Assembly (NCBI GenBank): GCA_949825045.1
Contig: OX463827.1
Location: forward strand, 8,206,501 to 8,270,500
Direction of reading: 5' to 3'
From: Argyresthia goedartella
Lineage: Eukaryota; Arthropoda; Insecta; Lepidoptera; Argyresthiidae
DNA length: 64,000 nucleotides
Shown: piece by piece, positions 1 to 11,079 of the stretch
Position numbering within the stretch: the stretch's first letter is position 1
How the letters are laid out: each line of letters opens with the position of its first letter
Notes under the pieces: model-generated
The model's input: only the letters and a program-made list of their open reading frames with translations
Told to the model about the DNA's origin: nothing
Databases searched by the model: none
Program-made: the position numbers and the translations under genes

Positions 1-780
1 ATAATTTAAAACTGTATTAACCGGCACAATGAAAACTAAAAGCTATTAACTGGTACAAAGCGTGCTTTTACCCATAATACGAGGACTCTTCAAGCCAAGA
101 CTTGCTATTCAAAGACGCGTGATATTTGTCTATGAAGTTTGTGAAGCAATTTAGATACTTCAATGTCACGTCATCAGGTTCCCCATACTCTGTATATCGT
201 GCTATTTTAAAATTGGTGAGGAATTTGAGAATAGTTATTTAGAAGCCGATAATCTATAATGCCCTTCCGGATATAATAAGAAGGTTAGACAATATACAGG
301 CATTGAAGAATTCTTTGTTTAAATTTTTGATCGACAAAGCATATTACAGTGTCACAGAGTTTTTACAGGACAAATGGAAAACATGCAATTGATATCTTTT
401 ATGGACAACAACTGCTGTTGTTGTTTACAACAACCTTGTATGTGTTTGTAACAACTATAATTTTATTATTTTTGTAGAACTTGCTTAATCTAATTTGACA
501 TTTGTATTATTGTATAATTTGACGTTCCATAAACATTATTTTCATTATATTTTGCCTAATTTAAATTGACATACATCATCAATAGACATTATAATTATAA
601 CTATTAACTGATCTCTCGATGTGGCTTTTTCATATTTCTATTTTATAATTGTATTTTTCATAATATTTGCACATCCTTATAGGATAAAATATAGTTAAGT
701 TCAAAAATTGTACATAACATCATAAGAACCTATATTTGCAAATAAATATACATATTTCACTTTTACTTTGACTTTGAGAA
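1..780 (+). mobile_element. 3' end of a non-LTR retrotransposon (LINE), truncated
   Basis: Frame 243-392 encodes a short C-terminal tail of a LINE reverse-transcriptase protein: YNALPDIIRRLDN, then about 30 more residues ending ...DKWKTCN before a TGA at 390-392. The pattern (YN.LP..IR followed by a basic helix) is the usual end of CR1/Jockey-type ORF2 proteins. A TAG at 240-242 breaks the frame upstream, so the copy is dead. About 380 bp of AT-rich 3' UTR follow, with short TTTGACTTT-like repeats near 755-778 that may be the tail. The left part runs off the window. The boundary at 780 is approximate. Confidence 0.55.
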
Positions 781-1169
781 TGGCATTCAAGTTCAGTTTT
801 AACTTAAATACAGTGCATACGCCATTGCCGGTTCTACTATTTGCGTCACGCTCAATTGCAAATCCGTCTGCCGACGCGTTTTCATGCCGTCTCACTCAAA
901 TGCCGCCGCCATTGCCAGTTTTTTTTTTGTTGGGGATCAAAAATGGAATTATCCATGCCCAGGAGTCAGATCTCCCTGCTATATCCGGGTCACTCACTAC
1001 TCACTGAGCTGGCACCAGCTCGTGTATTACTGTACGGACTAAAAAATAACCCCTTGATTGATATTAACAGCAATCTTTCGATATAACTGTGAGCCATTGG
1101 ACATTGCCAGTCCCATGGTAGTAACAGAGATTCGTGCAGGGATTCTTTTAAAAAACTTAAGCTACACAC

Positions 1170-1896
1170 TATAACAGGGTTATATATAATTGAGTTGTGT
1201 AAATTGGTCAGACGTCACCCTGAAAAATTCCCTCAAAGACCACCTGGTGTCAGCAATAAGAAATCATAAAAAACTAGAAGTTCCTCAATGTAGAACTACT
1301 ACCTTCTCTCGGGGAACAAAAATGATAGCCATAAAGGTTTACAATAAGTTACCAGAAGCCTTAGTAGTCTAAGAATATCGTAAATTTTTTATAGCACTAA
1401 AAAAACTTTTGGTGTTTATATGTCCTTACAGCTTAAGTGAATTTTGTAATTTTGACATTGAATCCCATTTTGAAATTATCTCCTAATTCAGACTGATAAT
1501 TATGAACTTATTATTAAATGCAATTAACTGTAGCACTAGGGAAACTTTTGGTGATCATGTGTGTCCTCATAGCCTGAGTGAACTTTATAATTTTGACATG
1601 AATCCTGTGTGTGTATGTACATTTTGAAATGATCTCCTAATTATTATGACTGACATTATTATGACCTATAAATTAATATCAAATGACCACAGTTTTCTAT
1701 TTTACTATTAATTAATTATAGGCGTGTTATTTTACTTTAAATGAGGATGAATGTTGTTGTGTACATATTTTTTCATGTAAATACTTATTTTATACCTTAA
1801 GGGTAAAATTACATTGTACCTAAGTGATGCGAACTGTAACACCTCCATCTAACGTGTAATTTATTGCAATAAACAAATTGATTGATTGATTGATTT
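1170..1896 (+). mobile_element. LINE 3' end with (TTGA)n tail
   Basis: The reading frame ending at 1372 contains RTTTFSRGTKMIAIKVYNKLPEAL, in two parts RTTTFSRGTKMIA and KVYNKLPEAL, which resembles the C-terminus of CR1/Jockey-type ORF2 proteins. The 3' UTR holds an imperfect tandem duplication of about 135-150 bp (1396-1530 and 1531-1680, each with ACTTTTGGTG then AATTTTGACAT). It ends in four TTGA-type units at 1873-1896, a typical LINE 3' microsatellite tail. The 5' part of the element is absent. Confidence 0.6.
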
Positions 1897-2079
1897 CTTC
1901 AATATAATGGATAGTATCTACTCAATAAAATACTAACGGTGAAAACGGTGACTGACTGAAAATCCACAGCCTTAAGCAGTGGATTTAGAAGCATAAAACT
2001 TTGTATAACCTTAAATAGTGTAGGAGAGCACAAAAGGTTTTTGAAATTCTCTGACAATGTGTTAATGAGGGGAATTCAT

Positions 2080-2300
2080 ATAAATCGTACACTTTGCGCC
2101 AAGTCTTTGAAAATTGGCACTGTCTTAGATATGGTGTTAAGGTTTTAGCAAAGCAACTTGTGCTCGATTTCTGGTGGCCTGTTATCTGTGAATCTTATGG
2201 CCGTCATCTGAGAGACGAATCCATATCTTATGTATATTATTCCAAGAATAGCCGTTCTTCGATATGTCAGAAATAAAAAGTTGACGAGTAAGTAGTTAGA
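2080..2300 (+). repeat. Old dispersed repeat, copy 1
   Basis: This stretch matches the reverse complement of 4317-4617, sharing for example CACTTTG.GCCAAGTCTTT and CTGGTGGCCTGT. The copies are diverged and carry indels. Coding remnants can be read (VFENWHCLRYG here, VFKIWYGLKDF in the other copy), so it may derive from a transposon ORF, but I do not recognise the family. Confidence 0.45.
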
Positions 2301-2460
2301 AAATTTTGAAACCGGATTCGGCCAACTATCAACCAAAATGCCAGAATAAGGAAATCAATTCAAACCCAAATTCAAAATTCTTTATTCTTGTTATATTAAC
2401 ATATGTTTAGAAAACGTAATTTTTACCTCCTCTCTACGTTGATTGATTTTTGGATCACTT

Positions 2461-3440
2461 TTAACACGTTGAGCGCCAGTGTATCTTTAACCCGTCAAAC
2501 GTCCTATGCGCTACATAAGCGCATAGAAAGTATTGCAAACTTCGACGTTTTATGAATATTCACCAAGTTTCAGAACGTTCCCGGAAGTAGTATTAGATTA
2601 TGAGTAGTTTAGTTGGCAACCGTGTGATATGATTGGAACTGACATTGAGACAGCCTATTTATCAAAATAAATAAAATACCAAGCCATGTCGCCATTTTGG
2701 GCAGGCGACCGGCCGCAGCCTTACATTTTATGTTTGTCAATATTTATTTATTGTGAAGTAATTACTGTGTTTTGTAATAAAATAATACATCTTATCGCTG
2801 TATAAATTAATAGTGGTGATGTGAAAAATGGAAAATAGTGTAAGTTTTGTGTTTTGCCCGTAAGAACGAAATATAATTAGAGGTGTCAGTGTCAAATAAT
2901 GGATTCTGCAAACAATCGATGAAAAGCCTTATCAACTATATCATCACATGTGAGTACTATACATCACAAGATAGGTAATTTCATAAACTTTATTATGGTA
3001 CATACCATGTTAGGAAACTAATAAAATAACCTAACAAACTTATCAAATTCTTAACGCAAGTCGATTGAAAGTTTATTTTCGCCAGAACCTTGGACGCGTT
3101 AGGGTCCACGAGATTCGCTGTACAGGGGCATTCCAGAGGTTAATGATACACCATAGGGTGCTTTTTTACAGGCCAGTGTATACCTATAATTTTGTAGTAT
3201 TTTTTTTAAGAAAAACCCCATATTTTCTTTATTTTTTAAGATATTTACACCACAAAAACACAGGCACATTCTCCAGGGCCAACGCATTTGAATGCGCTAC
3301 TAAAATGTATGAAACGGTGTATATTTTGGGATACACCGGCCTCCGAAGTCGGGCAGTGTGGTGTATCATTAATGATACACTGGCCTGTGACAAAGCACCT
3401 ATGGTATATCATTAAAGATACACTGGCGCTCAACGTGTTA
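2461..3440. mobile_element. MITE with ~28-bp terminal inverted repeats, split by a nested insertion
   Basis: The left end, CACGTTGAGCGCCAGTGTAT from 2465, is matched in inverse orientation by ATACACTGGCGCTCAACGTG ending at 3438. Internal sequence at 3144-3440 repeats the theme: several inverted TAATGATACAC / GTGTATCATTA motifs and two ACAGGCCAGTGTAT-like blocks. TTAA precedes the left end and TTAC follows the right end, which could be a decayed TTAA target duplication. The element is interrupted after 2490 by the piggyBac-like MITE annotated separately. No transposase is present. Confidence 0.6.
2491..3139. mobile_element. piggyBac-like non-autonomous element, copy 1
   Basis: The element starts CCCGTCAAACGTCC and ends CATTCCAGAGG. 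It is flanked on both sides by TTAA (2487-2490 and 3140-3143), the target duplication of the piggyBac superfamily. A second copy in opposite orientation at 59379-60070 has the same two ends, which fixes the boundaries. A palindromic GCGCTACATAAGCGC lies at the left end. No transposase ORF is visible. It is inserted at a TTAA inside the MITE that spans 2461-3440. Confidence 0.75.
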
Positions 3441-3664
3441 CATAAAGGTTTTGTTTCACTATGAAAAATTTAACATATTATAACCCCTCGATTGCCTGCC
3501 GGGCTATATAGATCAATTTTTAAAAGGCACGTCTGGCACTCTAGAATTAATTTCTTGCAGTAGGTGTGAAAAGGACAATAATATTAATTCGTTTCGTAAA
3601 AGAACGAGATAGGTATTTAAACCTTCAGACCGTATTCAATCCTTGGTAGAAGTCAATGAATCGA

Positions 3665-3703
3665 GCGTCTAATGCAGTATTAGGTACCTACTGCATTAGA
3701 CGC
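3665..3703. repeat. Perfect 15-bp inverted repeat, 9-nt loop
   Basis: GCGTCTAATGCAGTA at 3665-3679 is followed after nine bases by its exact reverse complement at 3689-3703. No larger element was identified around it. Confidence 0.85.
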
Positions 3704-4316
3704 GTCATATTTCATTCCACTCGTTGTTTCAGTGTTTTATGTTCAAGATGTTTTCGTTTTAACCTCACACCAACCCAACCCCATTTTGAGACATCGCGAT
3801 TTTAAACCTCATGCCATAACCTATAACGGGAAAATGACCTCTATTGCAGTCATGGGTTGTTGGGAGGTTAAGAGGACATAATTGTAAGCAATTACCAATA
3901 TAATTACTCCTATATGTTGTTTGGTCATGATATCGATGATCTTAACTTAAATGGCGGAAAATCCCTTATACTCAGAATACATTATTTGACACCACTTGAC
4001 CGTTACATCACTGGAAAGGAGGTTTAGTGTTGTTTTTAAATATATATCACTTGTTTCTTAAGAATAAGAAGTTAACGCAAATTAGAGGCTAGAAGCAATC
4101 GCGGGGCGCGCGCTCCAACTCCCGCGGAGCGCGTGATCAGCGCCCTGGCTCGAGACCCTGAATGCGGGTTTCGGGCACAAGGCAGGGAAGGGGTTAAATA
4201 ATATGCAAGAATAAATTATCACAAAATTATTAAGTGAGTTCTGTATTGAACATGTCACACATGATGCCCTGTGTCGTCAAGAACATTAACATAACAAGAT
4301 ATCTGAAAAGATAGCC
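3704..4316. other. No gene seen
   Basis: AT-rich non-coding sequence with a short GC-rich patch at 4105-4190. I see no long ORF, RNA gene or clear transposon ends. Confidence 0.6.
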
Positions 4317-4617
4317 GTCCTTCAAAATATACGAAATTAAAATCTGTCGAGTAGTAAGAAAAATTTAGGTAATATAAGAATTTTTTGACCTTGACACACA
4401 AATTAGACCTTACAAATTAATTCCTCGTAAGCAAGAGCTTATAAAGAGTGGTGTTACTCAAGATTTTGTGTCTAACAGAAGCCCATCTATTAAAAATACC
4501 CATACAATTGGCAGCTATATTTAATTTATAGCATACAGGCCACCAGAGGTCATGCACAAGCCGTTTGCGATGGTTTTTGAAATCCTTAAGACCATACCAT
4601 ATTTTAAAGACTTGGCA
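4317..4617 (-). repeat. Old dispersed repeat, copy 2 (inverted relative to 2080-2300)
   Basis: Its reverse complement aligns with 2080-2300. The minus-strand frame 4417-4620 reads VFKIWYGLKDFKNHRKRL followed by HDLWWPV, paralleling VFENWHCLRYG and LDFWWPV in the other copy. Both look like decayed coding sequence of an unidentified transposon. Confidence 0.45.
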
Positions 4618-4649
4618 CAAAGTGCACGATTCTGATAAATTTTGAATAA

Positions 4650-5260
4650 TTTCTTCACAGCTATTAATAAAGCTAATAAAAAGATTTATTACAGCTTGTA
4701 AGTAATTAATAATTTTATTAAGTATTTTTTACCACAGCATCTCAATTATCCCTAATGACAACAAATACGACTAAGTGGATAAAGTAATGTTTCCACACTA
4801 GCAAATTCGTTGAATCGTATTTTATCGATATGGTTTTGCATGATTGCAATAAACCGGATATTTAGTTCGCGCGACGTCAGCTAAGTGTCGATGATATATT
4901 TCGCTAACATTGTTATTTGACCGAACAACCATCAATTCATGGACAATGAATCATTTTTAAGCTAAGTGATAATGATAACAATGAAATAAAACTCTGTTGC
5001 GGCACAGTACGCTTTTTTGTACAAAGCAGAAGCTAAGAATTTAGGAACCACAAACCGAAGAAACGAATAAATAAATAAGAATTGGCTGTATGATGGACTT
5101 GACTGTCAGACAAACAGATTTCGTAGCCTTGTTTTCGTGTATGACGTCATTCGTATCCCGACTTTCAAATCAGTTTTGGTGCCTGACTTTAATACCATAT
5201 ACTCACTTTTATAACACTATATCTGAACCCATGGGCATCAGCATATTATTATTATTGTTA
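4650..5260. other. No gene seen
   Basis: AT-rich sequence without a convincing ORF or repeat boundary. It ends at a short ATT-rich microsatellite (5248-5275), which is the tail of the adjoining SINE. Confidence 0.5.
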
Positions 5261-5264
5261 TTTT

Positions 5265-5470
5265 TATTATTTACATATAGGCACATACATTGTTTCTGGC
5301 CCCACACTAGGATACCCTGTGTCGTGGAAACCAGAAACAGCGACCTCACACACATATAAACACCCAAGACCTGGGGGTTTTCTCTTTCTGTATCCCCAGC
5401 CTGGGATCGAACCCGGGATCTCTCGCATGGTTGGCAGAGCCACAACCACAGCGCCACAGAGGTCGCCTCG
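5265..5470 (-). mobile_element. tRNA-derived SINE, family A
   Basis: Read on the minus strand, the head (about 5385-5470) begins CGACCTCTGTGGCGCTGTG and contains the RNA polymerase III B-box-like GGGTTCGATCCC near 5405-5417. The body includes a CCCCAGGTCTTGG block and a CACGACACAGGGTATCC block, and the tail is ATT-rich. Related copies lie at 7620-7945, 27088-27265 and 49425-49540. ORFs drawn through it are not genes. Confidence 0.7.
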
Positions 5471-5529
5471 AGGATAAAAGTGGGCACAACTGTGCCTCTG
5501 CCACCGTATGGGAAAAGTCGTGACTATGA

Positions 5530-6750
5530 TAACACCTTTTAATTACTGAATCGGTAATGTGAAACGCTGCTTATATTTAACCGTAGAACTCATAGGAACC
5601 GCCTTTCAACAGGAAGGCTTTTCTCCCATTACGATACGCTAAGGCAGATTGAGTTTCAAAGACTAGTCGCCACGAAGTACCTTACATATATTAGAAGGCA
5701 GGATACCGGTAGCGTAGTGTGCGAGCTTCCAACGAAATGTATGTGAGATACTTCGTGGATCTTTAGGTTCTCGTCAGCTTTCAACTTTTGTCTATTTACC
5801 ATTATGACAGGGTACATAATGACAAGTTCCAATGTTGTCCACTTCACAATTCGACCACTTATCATATCGTCAGCTTTTTTCTATAAGTCAAGTGCAAACA
5901 CCCACTTTAGTAAACCAATCTTCTCTCTCTAGACTTAACAACACAATGGGGCCTGCTACAGCTAAACAGCGGACGATTACAGAAGTGGTCGAATTGGGAA
6001 GTGGTCAAATTGGGAAGAGGTAAAAATAGGAAGTGTTCTTCGAGAGCCGCGTGAAAATAAGCGTAGCGCTCAGCGTTTCGTTCTGGGAGAAAGGCTTTAA
6101 AGAATAAATCAAAATCACACACGTCATCGCGTGAACGCCTTCCGTCACATCTTGCGTATCTTTATTTTCCGCCCTTTTCTCCCGATCAAAATTCGAGTTC
6201 GAAGGGGCAGATTATCTTAAAATAAACAGAAGAGGCGAATAAAAGCGCCATTCCCAGTGAATGTCAGGGAAATATTTTTCTCGTCTCAAAGAAATTTACC
6301 TAAAAAGCTCGTCGTCAGAACTCATCGAACTTCTGATTTGTTTGCGATGGGCTCCGTACAACTGATTGGTAACAATAAACGAGAGAAAAAGCTATTCCAA
6401 CTTACTTAATTTTGTATGTATAGGTAAATTTTATGTCCCTTCTCGCTTTTGAACGGAAAGCCACAGTCTTATTTCTTTAGCGGTTGGAAACGATTGAAAA
6501 AAATACCTTCAAATTCTTTTGGAAGCGGTTGTGATTTCATTTACATAGGGTGCTAAAAATTCGGGAGTGTAATACAATAAATCAGCCATAGAAATCTGAT
6601 TCGACCATAAGTTTCTTGGGGAAAGTTGTTCTTGATAATGGGTGAGTTAAGTTCTATTATTGACAAAAATTCGGTGACCTATTCAAAATTGATTTGTGTT
6701 TAAAAACGAACGCACGTATTTTACTACCAATATATTCGAAACGACCGCTA
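5530..6750. other. No gene seen
   Basis: Non-coding sequence. A local near-repeat is visible around 5835-6025 (three variants of CAATTCGACCACTT / GTGGTCGAATTGGGAAG), but there is no assignable element and no credible ORF. Confidence 0.5.
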
Positions 6751-6756
6751 GAATTA

Positions 6757-6976
6757 GTAAACGATCACCAAATTGTGTTTGGATAAATGACAAAAAAACC
6801 TCTTTTTATGTTTTGTGTACTTAAGTTTATGTTTTATGTATTGTTTGTTGTTCTTACATGTTCAACCTAACACAAAGGATAAAGTGGGCTCCGCTTCACC
6901 CACTCCCTTTAACCTTCACCTAAGCTACGACAGTATTTTGCCCTGATATTTTCTGCAACGTTTGGTGATCGTTTAC
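6757..6976. mobile_element. Short MITE with 16-bp terminal inverted repeats
   Basis: GTAAACGATCACCAAA at 6757-6772 is mirrored by TTTGGTGATCGTTTAC at 6961-6976. The interior contains a CTTCACC-rich block (6893-6925) that reappears near 21990 in reverse orientation. There is no coding capacity. The target duplication is not clear. Confidence 0.65.
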
Positions 6977-7619
6977 CCTACTCTTCAAAATCCATCGTGT
7001 AGAGATATACTGACGTGTGAAAAGTCGTGTCATATATATTTCTTGTTCCAAATCGTCTCAATATCTTGCAAGAACAAGAATGGGGGCGGTCGATTAGAGT
7101 TCTAAGGTCGCCTGAAACGTTTCTGTTACTGACACGCACAAACGAAGATACTCGATGCTCACTGAAGTGGCATTACGTATGTTATATTCCAATTCTCAGT
7201 TGTCGTCTGCCCCAGCTATTTGGTATTCCGTTCTATATTCTGTGAAAGCAATTTGCTACCAATATTTTTGGTTACTTCTGTGCGGGCTGTCCTATGCGTT
7301 CGTAAGAATTGGTTACGCAGTGTAGTTTGTAGGTCTGCCCTTTGAGCAAGGACGAATTTGAAAGTGGTCGTCCTCTACACCTGGTAGGTAATATGCCCTG
7401 GATCATTTTCGATGGTTTGGCGAAGGTTCACTTTGGGGAAAAAATACAGAACTTATAACTCCAGCCCTCTTTTGAAGCCGCCACCTTTGACATAGCCCGA
7501 TGACGAATGTCGTTGATCTAAGTTCTACGAAATGTTCATATGCGTTGAAATCTCAGATACGTTTAATTCTCAGGTAGCAAAGTTATTCTGCTACTACGTG
7601 ACAAAACATAAAATTTACA

Positions 7620-7945
7620 TACAGGCACACATATGTCGTGGGAACCAGTAACAATGACGTCACAAACATGTACGTCGCCTCTTTGCCTCCAGCATCTAAA
7701 ACATTGAGGAATTCAAATTGAGTTTTATATTACCCTATACCTTATATGTGTTAGTTTAAGATTTGATATGCTCCAAATGTAACCTATGTGTTTCTTATGG
7801 AAATAAACTCTTTTTAAATTTTTGAATTTTGTAAAGATCCAAGACCCGAGGATATTTTCCTTCCTCCCCAGCCGGGTTTCAAACCTGGGACCTCTCGCTT
7901 GGAGATCACATCCTCGACCGCAACACCACAGAGGTTGCCTATCCG
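7620..7945 (-). mobile_element. tRNA-derived SINE, family A, interrupted
   Basis: The minus-strand SINE body and tail (7620-7680) and the tRNA-like head (7840-7945, with GGTCCCAGGTTTGAAACCC) match the family-A copy at 5265-5470. They are separated by about 150 bp of AT-rich sequence ending TATGGAAATAAACTC, which looks like the 3' end of another retroelement. Confidence 0.55.
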
Positions 7946-8224
7946 AGTCCTATCCGATTATTGAAAAAAATATATTTCTTGTTACCTGTGGAGTAAAGTC
8001 TCTGACAGTTATCTCGGGAATGAACAATCGGCCCTTAACCGCTTGTCTACCGAAGTAGTAGAATATAAGTTAAATATGTAGTAGCTACATATTTAACTAA
8101 TATAACCGTATGACTTTTTTATGGTTTGGCATCTAACGATTAACTGTATTTTTATCTTTCAAATTTTCAGAAGATATTTTAAATATATGATATTATAATT
8201 TTAAAGAAAACGTAGATAACGTAA

Positions 8225-8475
8225 CATAACGCCACGCCTTTTCCCATACGGGGTGGTAGAGGCGCATCTTTGCCCACTTTTAGACAGTTATTCAATTCTA
8301 TATTATCCGTGACATGGGGCTAGCCCATCGCCGCAGCTTTGGAATATTAAAGCTTTCCTCACGATGTCTTCCATCACCGTTAGAACGTCCGTATAGTGTA
8401 CTTGAGATAAATTACTCATCTCATTGGTACATGGTCAGCACCGGGATTCGACCCTGCACCTCCAGCGTGAGGTGC
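8225..8475 (-). mobile_element. tRNA-derived SINE, family C
   Basis: In minus orientation this carries the family-C hallmarks. A B-box-like GGGTCGAATCCC lies near 8448. It is followed by TGACCATGTACCAATGAG, a GGCGATGGGCTAGCCCC block and the 3' motif CCCGTATGGGAAAAGGCGTG next to GTTATGTTA-like sequence. Copies recur at 26025-26310, 41265-41580 and 63425-63705. It directly abuts a LINE 3' end. Confidence 0.7.
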
Positions 8476-8478
8476 AGG

Positions 8479-8846
8479 TCGGATTTTGAAATTGCCATTT
8501 GAGCAATTTAAAAAGCATGTTAAAGCGACTTTGTCGAAAAAGGGATATTACAATGTTCAAGATTACTTAAATGACAGGACTGTATGGGGTTAATCTGGCT
8601 CAACCCAGACCTTGCTGTTAATAATTTTGTAATTATTTATTCCTGCTTATTAATCATAACAATTAAATTTTTCATATTTGTATTAGTTAAGCACAACCTA
8701 TTTTTAAAAGAGATCTAAAAATAAATCTGTGGGAGTTTCTACGCCCTTCTCTCCCACAGTGGTCCAATGTAGAGAAGAGGCAAAAAATGACGTTTGCTAA
8801 GTATATGTAAATATCTACAGTAATAAAGTACTTTGACTATTGACTA
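8479..8846 (+). mobile_element. LINE 3' end (C-terminus of ORF2, hairpin and tail)
   Basis: The frame from about 8480 to 8593 reads ILKLPFEQFKKHVKATLSKK, then GYYNVQDYLNDRTVWG and a stop. This is the ORF2 C-terminus of the same LINE type seen at 11.1-12.9 kb. The 3' UTR contains the hairpin TGTGGGAG...CTCCCACA at 8729-8758 and ends at TTTGACTATTGACTATTGA (8830-8847). Only the last ~370 bp was inserted, as expected for 5'-truncated target-primed insertion. It ends about 85 bp upstream of dpr exon 1. Confidence 0.75.
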
Positions 8847-8931
8847 TTGAGAAGCAAGCATGAAAGCCACTAGACCTTGGAGTTCTATTGTACATTACAT
8901 ATATTTAATTCATAATGTTATCCTGTTTCAG

Positions 8932-9025
8932 ATGAGCTGGCAAGTGGCCGGCGGGTCGGGCCTGCCGCTTGCCGCCACCATCTTCCTCGTGCTTCCACTC
9001 TTCACCTCCTCCACTGGAGACATAC
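8932..9025 (+). CDS. dpr12: Dpr-family Ig protein (dpr12-like), first coding exon: signal peptide
   Basis: The exon begins directly after the acceptor TCCTGTTTCAG, with ATG as its first codon, so a non-coding 5' exon must lie upstream. It encodes 31 residues plus one base: MSWQVAGGSG, then a hydrophobic core LPLAATIFLVLPLF and TSSTGDI, a typical secretory signal peptide. It ends at the donor AC|GTGAGT in phase 1. The leftover C joins GT at the start of exon 2 to make CGT (Arg), so the phases agree. Codon use is GC-rich compared with the flanks. Dpr proteins are cell-surface two-Ig proteins that pair with DIP receptors in synaptic partner choice. No promoter could be identified. Confidence 0.75.
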
Positions 9026-9119
9026 GTGAGTATTGCTTCATCATCATCATCATCATGCTATAGTTCTTTTGGTATAGGCTGAAAAATTCACTCGCACAAG
9101 CGCATTTTTCAGCTGAAAC

Positions 9120-9478
9120 CAAAAGCACTATACTAAGTTATGGTTTCTTATAAAGTTTCGTAATATTCAGCTGGTTACTTACTTGGTTACTATTAAAAGA
9201 GTCCATATTTGATGAGTTCAAACGCTTTGTACTGTCAAAAATACGAGATATTTTGACTAACATGCCTACAGTAGTATGTCGCATAGAAAAATCGTTACTA
9301 AAACTATCCAACAAAAAAAAAACTTCATAAAAACCCCCTAAATAAGGTAATGCTACGAGCTATTAATATAGTGACGAATACACAGTTTAATGTAATTTTT
9401 TCGATGTGACAGTAAATAATTCCAACGATAGCTCTTTCCCCACTTATTCCCTGTGGGGCGAAGATAATGAATATATAA
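9120..9478. other. Start of dpr intron 1; no gene seen
   Basis: AT-rich intron sequence with an ATC/ATG-type microsatellite immediately after the exon (9040-9056). No recognisable element until the SINE at 9479. Confidence 0.55.
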
Positions 9479-9725
9479 TAATAATAATAATACCTTGGAC
9501 ACTATTTACACACATTGATCTAGCCCCAAACTAGGATTCCCTGTATCTTGGGTACTAGACAACGATACACATACTTATATAGATAAATATTATACTTAGA
9601 TAAACAACCATGACTAGAGTTCAAACATCTGTTCTCATCAAACAAGTATTTGCCCCCACCGGGACTCGAACCCGGGACCCTTGGCTTCGTAGGCAGGGTC
9701 ACTGCCGACTCGGCCATTCGGGTCG
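9479..9725 (-). mobile_element. tRNA-derived SINE, family B
   Basis: The minus strand starts at 9725 with a tRNA-like head containing the A box TGGCCGAGTCGG and the B box GGGTTCGAGTCCC. The body includes TTGATGAGAACAGATG and CTAGTACCCAAGATACAGG, and the (ATT)n tail lies at 9474-9492. It is almost identical in layout to copies at 21388-21640 and 25001-25255. Confidence 0.8.
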
Positions 9726-9729
9726 TAAT

Positions 9730-10500
9730 ACGCCGCGGTCGAGACGCAACCTAGATAATTAAATATGTCGTCCCACCCAACCGATGTGGAGGCAACAGGT
9801 GTTAAGTAATTGGGATAATTGTATCCTCTGTGTCAATATTCATAAAGATTCTCTCGCTGAATACTTTATGAGATTTTTAATATGTTTGACGCACCTGGCT
9901 TTCGAAATGCGTATTGCTATGAATTCTCAGTCACTGAAGTAAATGAGCTCAAATATAAGCAGATGTGCTTTTGGGCTTCTCATCCGTTGGATTTGAACGA
10001 TTTTAATATTGCCGAAACTACATAATAGGTTCCTAATTTCCTGACTCCAGCGAAATTGGCGCGATTTATTTAAAGAGGCAAGCCATTTTTTCCATCAGGA
10101 ATCTTTTTCTTATGAAAGCCGTCACTTTTCCACAATTTTCGGTCGATTTCAGTAAGTGAATAAGTAGTAATGTTTAAAAAAACATCGAGCATCACAAAAG
10201 CTTCATGATGTTAGTACCCTTAAGAGTAATTTATACCCAAGTTTGGAACCCTGAAAACCCGTGCTACTCCCGTGGTGCTCGAAAAACTACGACATTCTGG
10301 CACTTGCAGCAGTTTTTTACGAGAAAACATCCTTAAGGGTACATTCTATTAATTCTACTTTTGTTAAGAAAACCTAATTTGCTACAAATTGAGTCAAACC
10401 AGAGCTATCTAGGTCCATTGTTTTGAGAGATATAGCCAGTCAAAGATGAGCAATTATTTCCACGAAGTAAAAATGCATCGGTAAGGTCATTGGACTAATG
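9730..10500. other. dpr intron 1; no gene seen
   Basis: Non-coding intron sequence. I see no ORF above background and no clear element boundaries. Confidence 0.55.
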
Positions 10501-10504
10501 AAAA

Positions 10505-10765
10505 ATTAGCTACGTGGTCTAATGGTTTCTCACGCTTGCTTCTCACACAGGAGATACAGGTTACTAAACCTGACCATGTACCAATGAGATAATTATGTAG
10601 GTCCCGGTAACTATTGCTACGTGTATTGGTCGTAAAAACCCTCCATCAATAGATGGAGGGTTTTACGACCAACTGAGCCAGCGTGGTTCGGTATGGCTTC
10701 ATCTTACTCGTATCCGGGTAAAGGCCTGTGCCCCTTGGTGGGGACATTAATGGGCTATATTTATT
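10505..10765 (+). mobile_element. tRNA-derived SINE, family C variant
   Basis: The head (GTGGTCTAATGG...CTTGCTTCTCACACAGG) and the TGACCATGTACCAATGAG block match family C. The 3' half differs and is shared with 33415-33665: TCTTACTCGTATCC, GTAAAGGCCTGTGCCCC and TTGGTGGGGACATTAATGGG. A hairpin AAAACCCTCCAT...ATGGAGGGTTTT lies at about 10635-10665. Confidence 0.65.
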
Positions 10766-10779
10766 AAGGTCATTGGGAA

Positions 10780-10896
10780 AAGGAGTTTCTACGCCCTTCT
10801 TCTCCCACAGTGGTCTAATGTAGAGAAGCAGCAAAAAATGACGTTTGCTAAGTATATGTAAATATCTACAGTAATAAAGTACTTTGACTTTGAGTG
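10780..10896 (+). mobile_element. Very short LINE 3' end (hairpin and tail only)
   Basis: About 115 bp containing GGAGTTTCTACGCCCTTC, the TCTCCCACAG arm and AAAAATGACGTTTGCTAAG, ending TAATAAAGTACTTTGACTTTG. It is the same 3' terminus as at 8725-8846, with only the UTR retained. Confidence 0.75.
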
Positions 10897-11079
10897 TAGG
10901 ATAGAGCATTTCAGGGTTGCAACTTGGTTATAAATGACTCTCAGAGGTACTAACAACATATAAAAACAACGTAGATACATGCGCGTTTGCGACGATTGCC
11001 TTTTTGTGTTGATATAAAAGTACTAAAAGGGCTACAACCCTGGTTATAATAAGTAATGTTAGTATATAGTTAGTATAGA

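Noticed and set aside
3065..3415. A 116-codon plus-strand protein at 3065-3415
   Set aside because: It crosses the boundary between two nested MITEs and has no recognisable domain; several frames overlap it on both strands.
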